Shown here: positions 63,722 to 64,000 of the stretch, piece after piece
Numbering within the stretch: position 1 is the first letter of the stretch
Layout: each line of letters opens with the position of its first letter
NCBI GenBank assembly: GCA_905250125.1
Contig: CAJNOL010000508.1
Span: 1 to 64,000 of the forward strand
Direction: 5' to 3'
DNA: 64,000 bases
Source of the DNA: Rotaria sordida
Lineage: Eukaryota > Rotifera > Eurotatoria > Philodinida > Philodinidae
Program-made: the position numbers and the translations under genes
Notes under the pieces: model-generated
What the model was told of the DNA's origin: nothing
Database searches by the model: none
What the model saw: the letters and a program-made list of their open reading frames with translations, nothing else

Positions 63722-64000
63722 GTAAGTAAATAACGTTTGATATATAATAAATCAATGAAAATATTTACTTCAGTTTAGAGTACTTTCTAACATACTGATG
63801 ACTTCATTTTAGGATCAATCGATAGAAGAACTTGTTGCTTTAAAAGACGATAAACTTTTTATGTTCTCATACTCTTTATAAATAATCAAAAAATTGTCGA
63901 CTACAATCATCTATATATTACATATTTCGATCGAATGATGAAATAGTTGTAGATTAAATTTTGAGCTTTACTTACTTTGCTTTTCATAAAATCCTTATAG
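63722..64000 (+). other. DDX18 intron running off the window
   Basis: It begins with the donor GTAAGT after the codon for the Arg of LLEGR. No acceptor followed by the expected DLL / AAKTGSGKT coding sequence is found before the end. Confidence 0.6.

Noticed and set aside
1..64000. CRISPR array, prokaryotic operons, phage or defence island
   Set aside because: The genes have spliceosomal introns and animal families throughout; no regularly spaced repeat-spacer arrays were seen.
1..64000. tRNA or rRNA genes
   Set aside because: No cloverleaf with a convincing internal promoter or rRNA-like GC-rich conserved block was found by eye; a covariance-model search could not be run.

Overview
The window is AT-rich nuclear DNA of a small-genome invertebrate animal. 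Its genes are split by many short GT-AG introns, mostly 50-70 bp, with a few introns of 0.8-1.8 kb. Several gene starts follow a splice-acceptor-like sequence. Together with the gene content this fits a rotifer, most likely a bdelloid, but that is inference: no rRNA or mitochondrial marker is present to settle it. Every multi-exon model below was joined by hand, and its summed exon length is divisible by three (the last gene is cut by the window edge).

Layout: (1) 1-2,994 is non-coding with one long palindromic element. (2) 2,995-5,383 (-) is a class B (secretin/calcitonin-like) GPCR in 13 exons. (3) 5,384-20,740 is a 15 kb gene-poor stretch with simple repeats, a 0.5 kb palindrome and one candidate remnant exon. 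(4) 20,741-27,062 (-) is ARID2, the PBAF chromatin-remodelling subunit. (5) 28,643-40,380 (+) is the RNA polymerase I largest subunit (POLR1A) in 20 exons; its larger introns carry inverted-repeat insertions. (6) 40,381-44,083 is repeat-rich, including a hAT-like MITE with target-site duplication and a cluster of CG-containing repeat motifs. (7) 44,084-44,377 (+) is a short IAP-type RING ORF, and 45,184-47,429 (-) a full IAP with four BIR modules, a possible UBA and a RING; the two are convergent. (8) 47,430-52,028 is non-coding with two foldback elements. (9) 52,029-54,277 (+) is a single-pass membrane protein with galactose-lectin-like and CUB-like ectodomains. (10) 54,534-58,407 (-) and 58,556-62,697 (-) are two related ciliary coiled-coil genes (CFAP157-like and CFAP157/BBOF1-like) in tandem, 148 bp apart. 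(11) 63,069 onward (+) is the start of a DDX18/Has1 DEAD-box helicase, divergent from the ciliary gene.

Functionally this is an ordinary mixed animal neighbourhood: ribosome production (POLR1A, DDX18), chromatin (ARID2), apoptosis or ubiquitin signalling (two IAP-type genes), cilia (two coiled-coil genes) and cell-surface signalling (GPCR, lectin/CUB receptor). I see no phage-like or defence-like island. The parts most worth a second look are the population of palindromic/MITE-like elements, the ciliary tandem as a candidate operon, the four-BIR IAP with its nearby RING fragment, the lectin/CUB receptor, and small anomalous coding-like islands at 16.1-16.4 kb and 59.6-59.9 kb.
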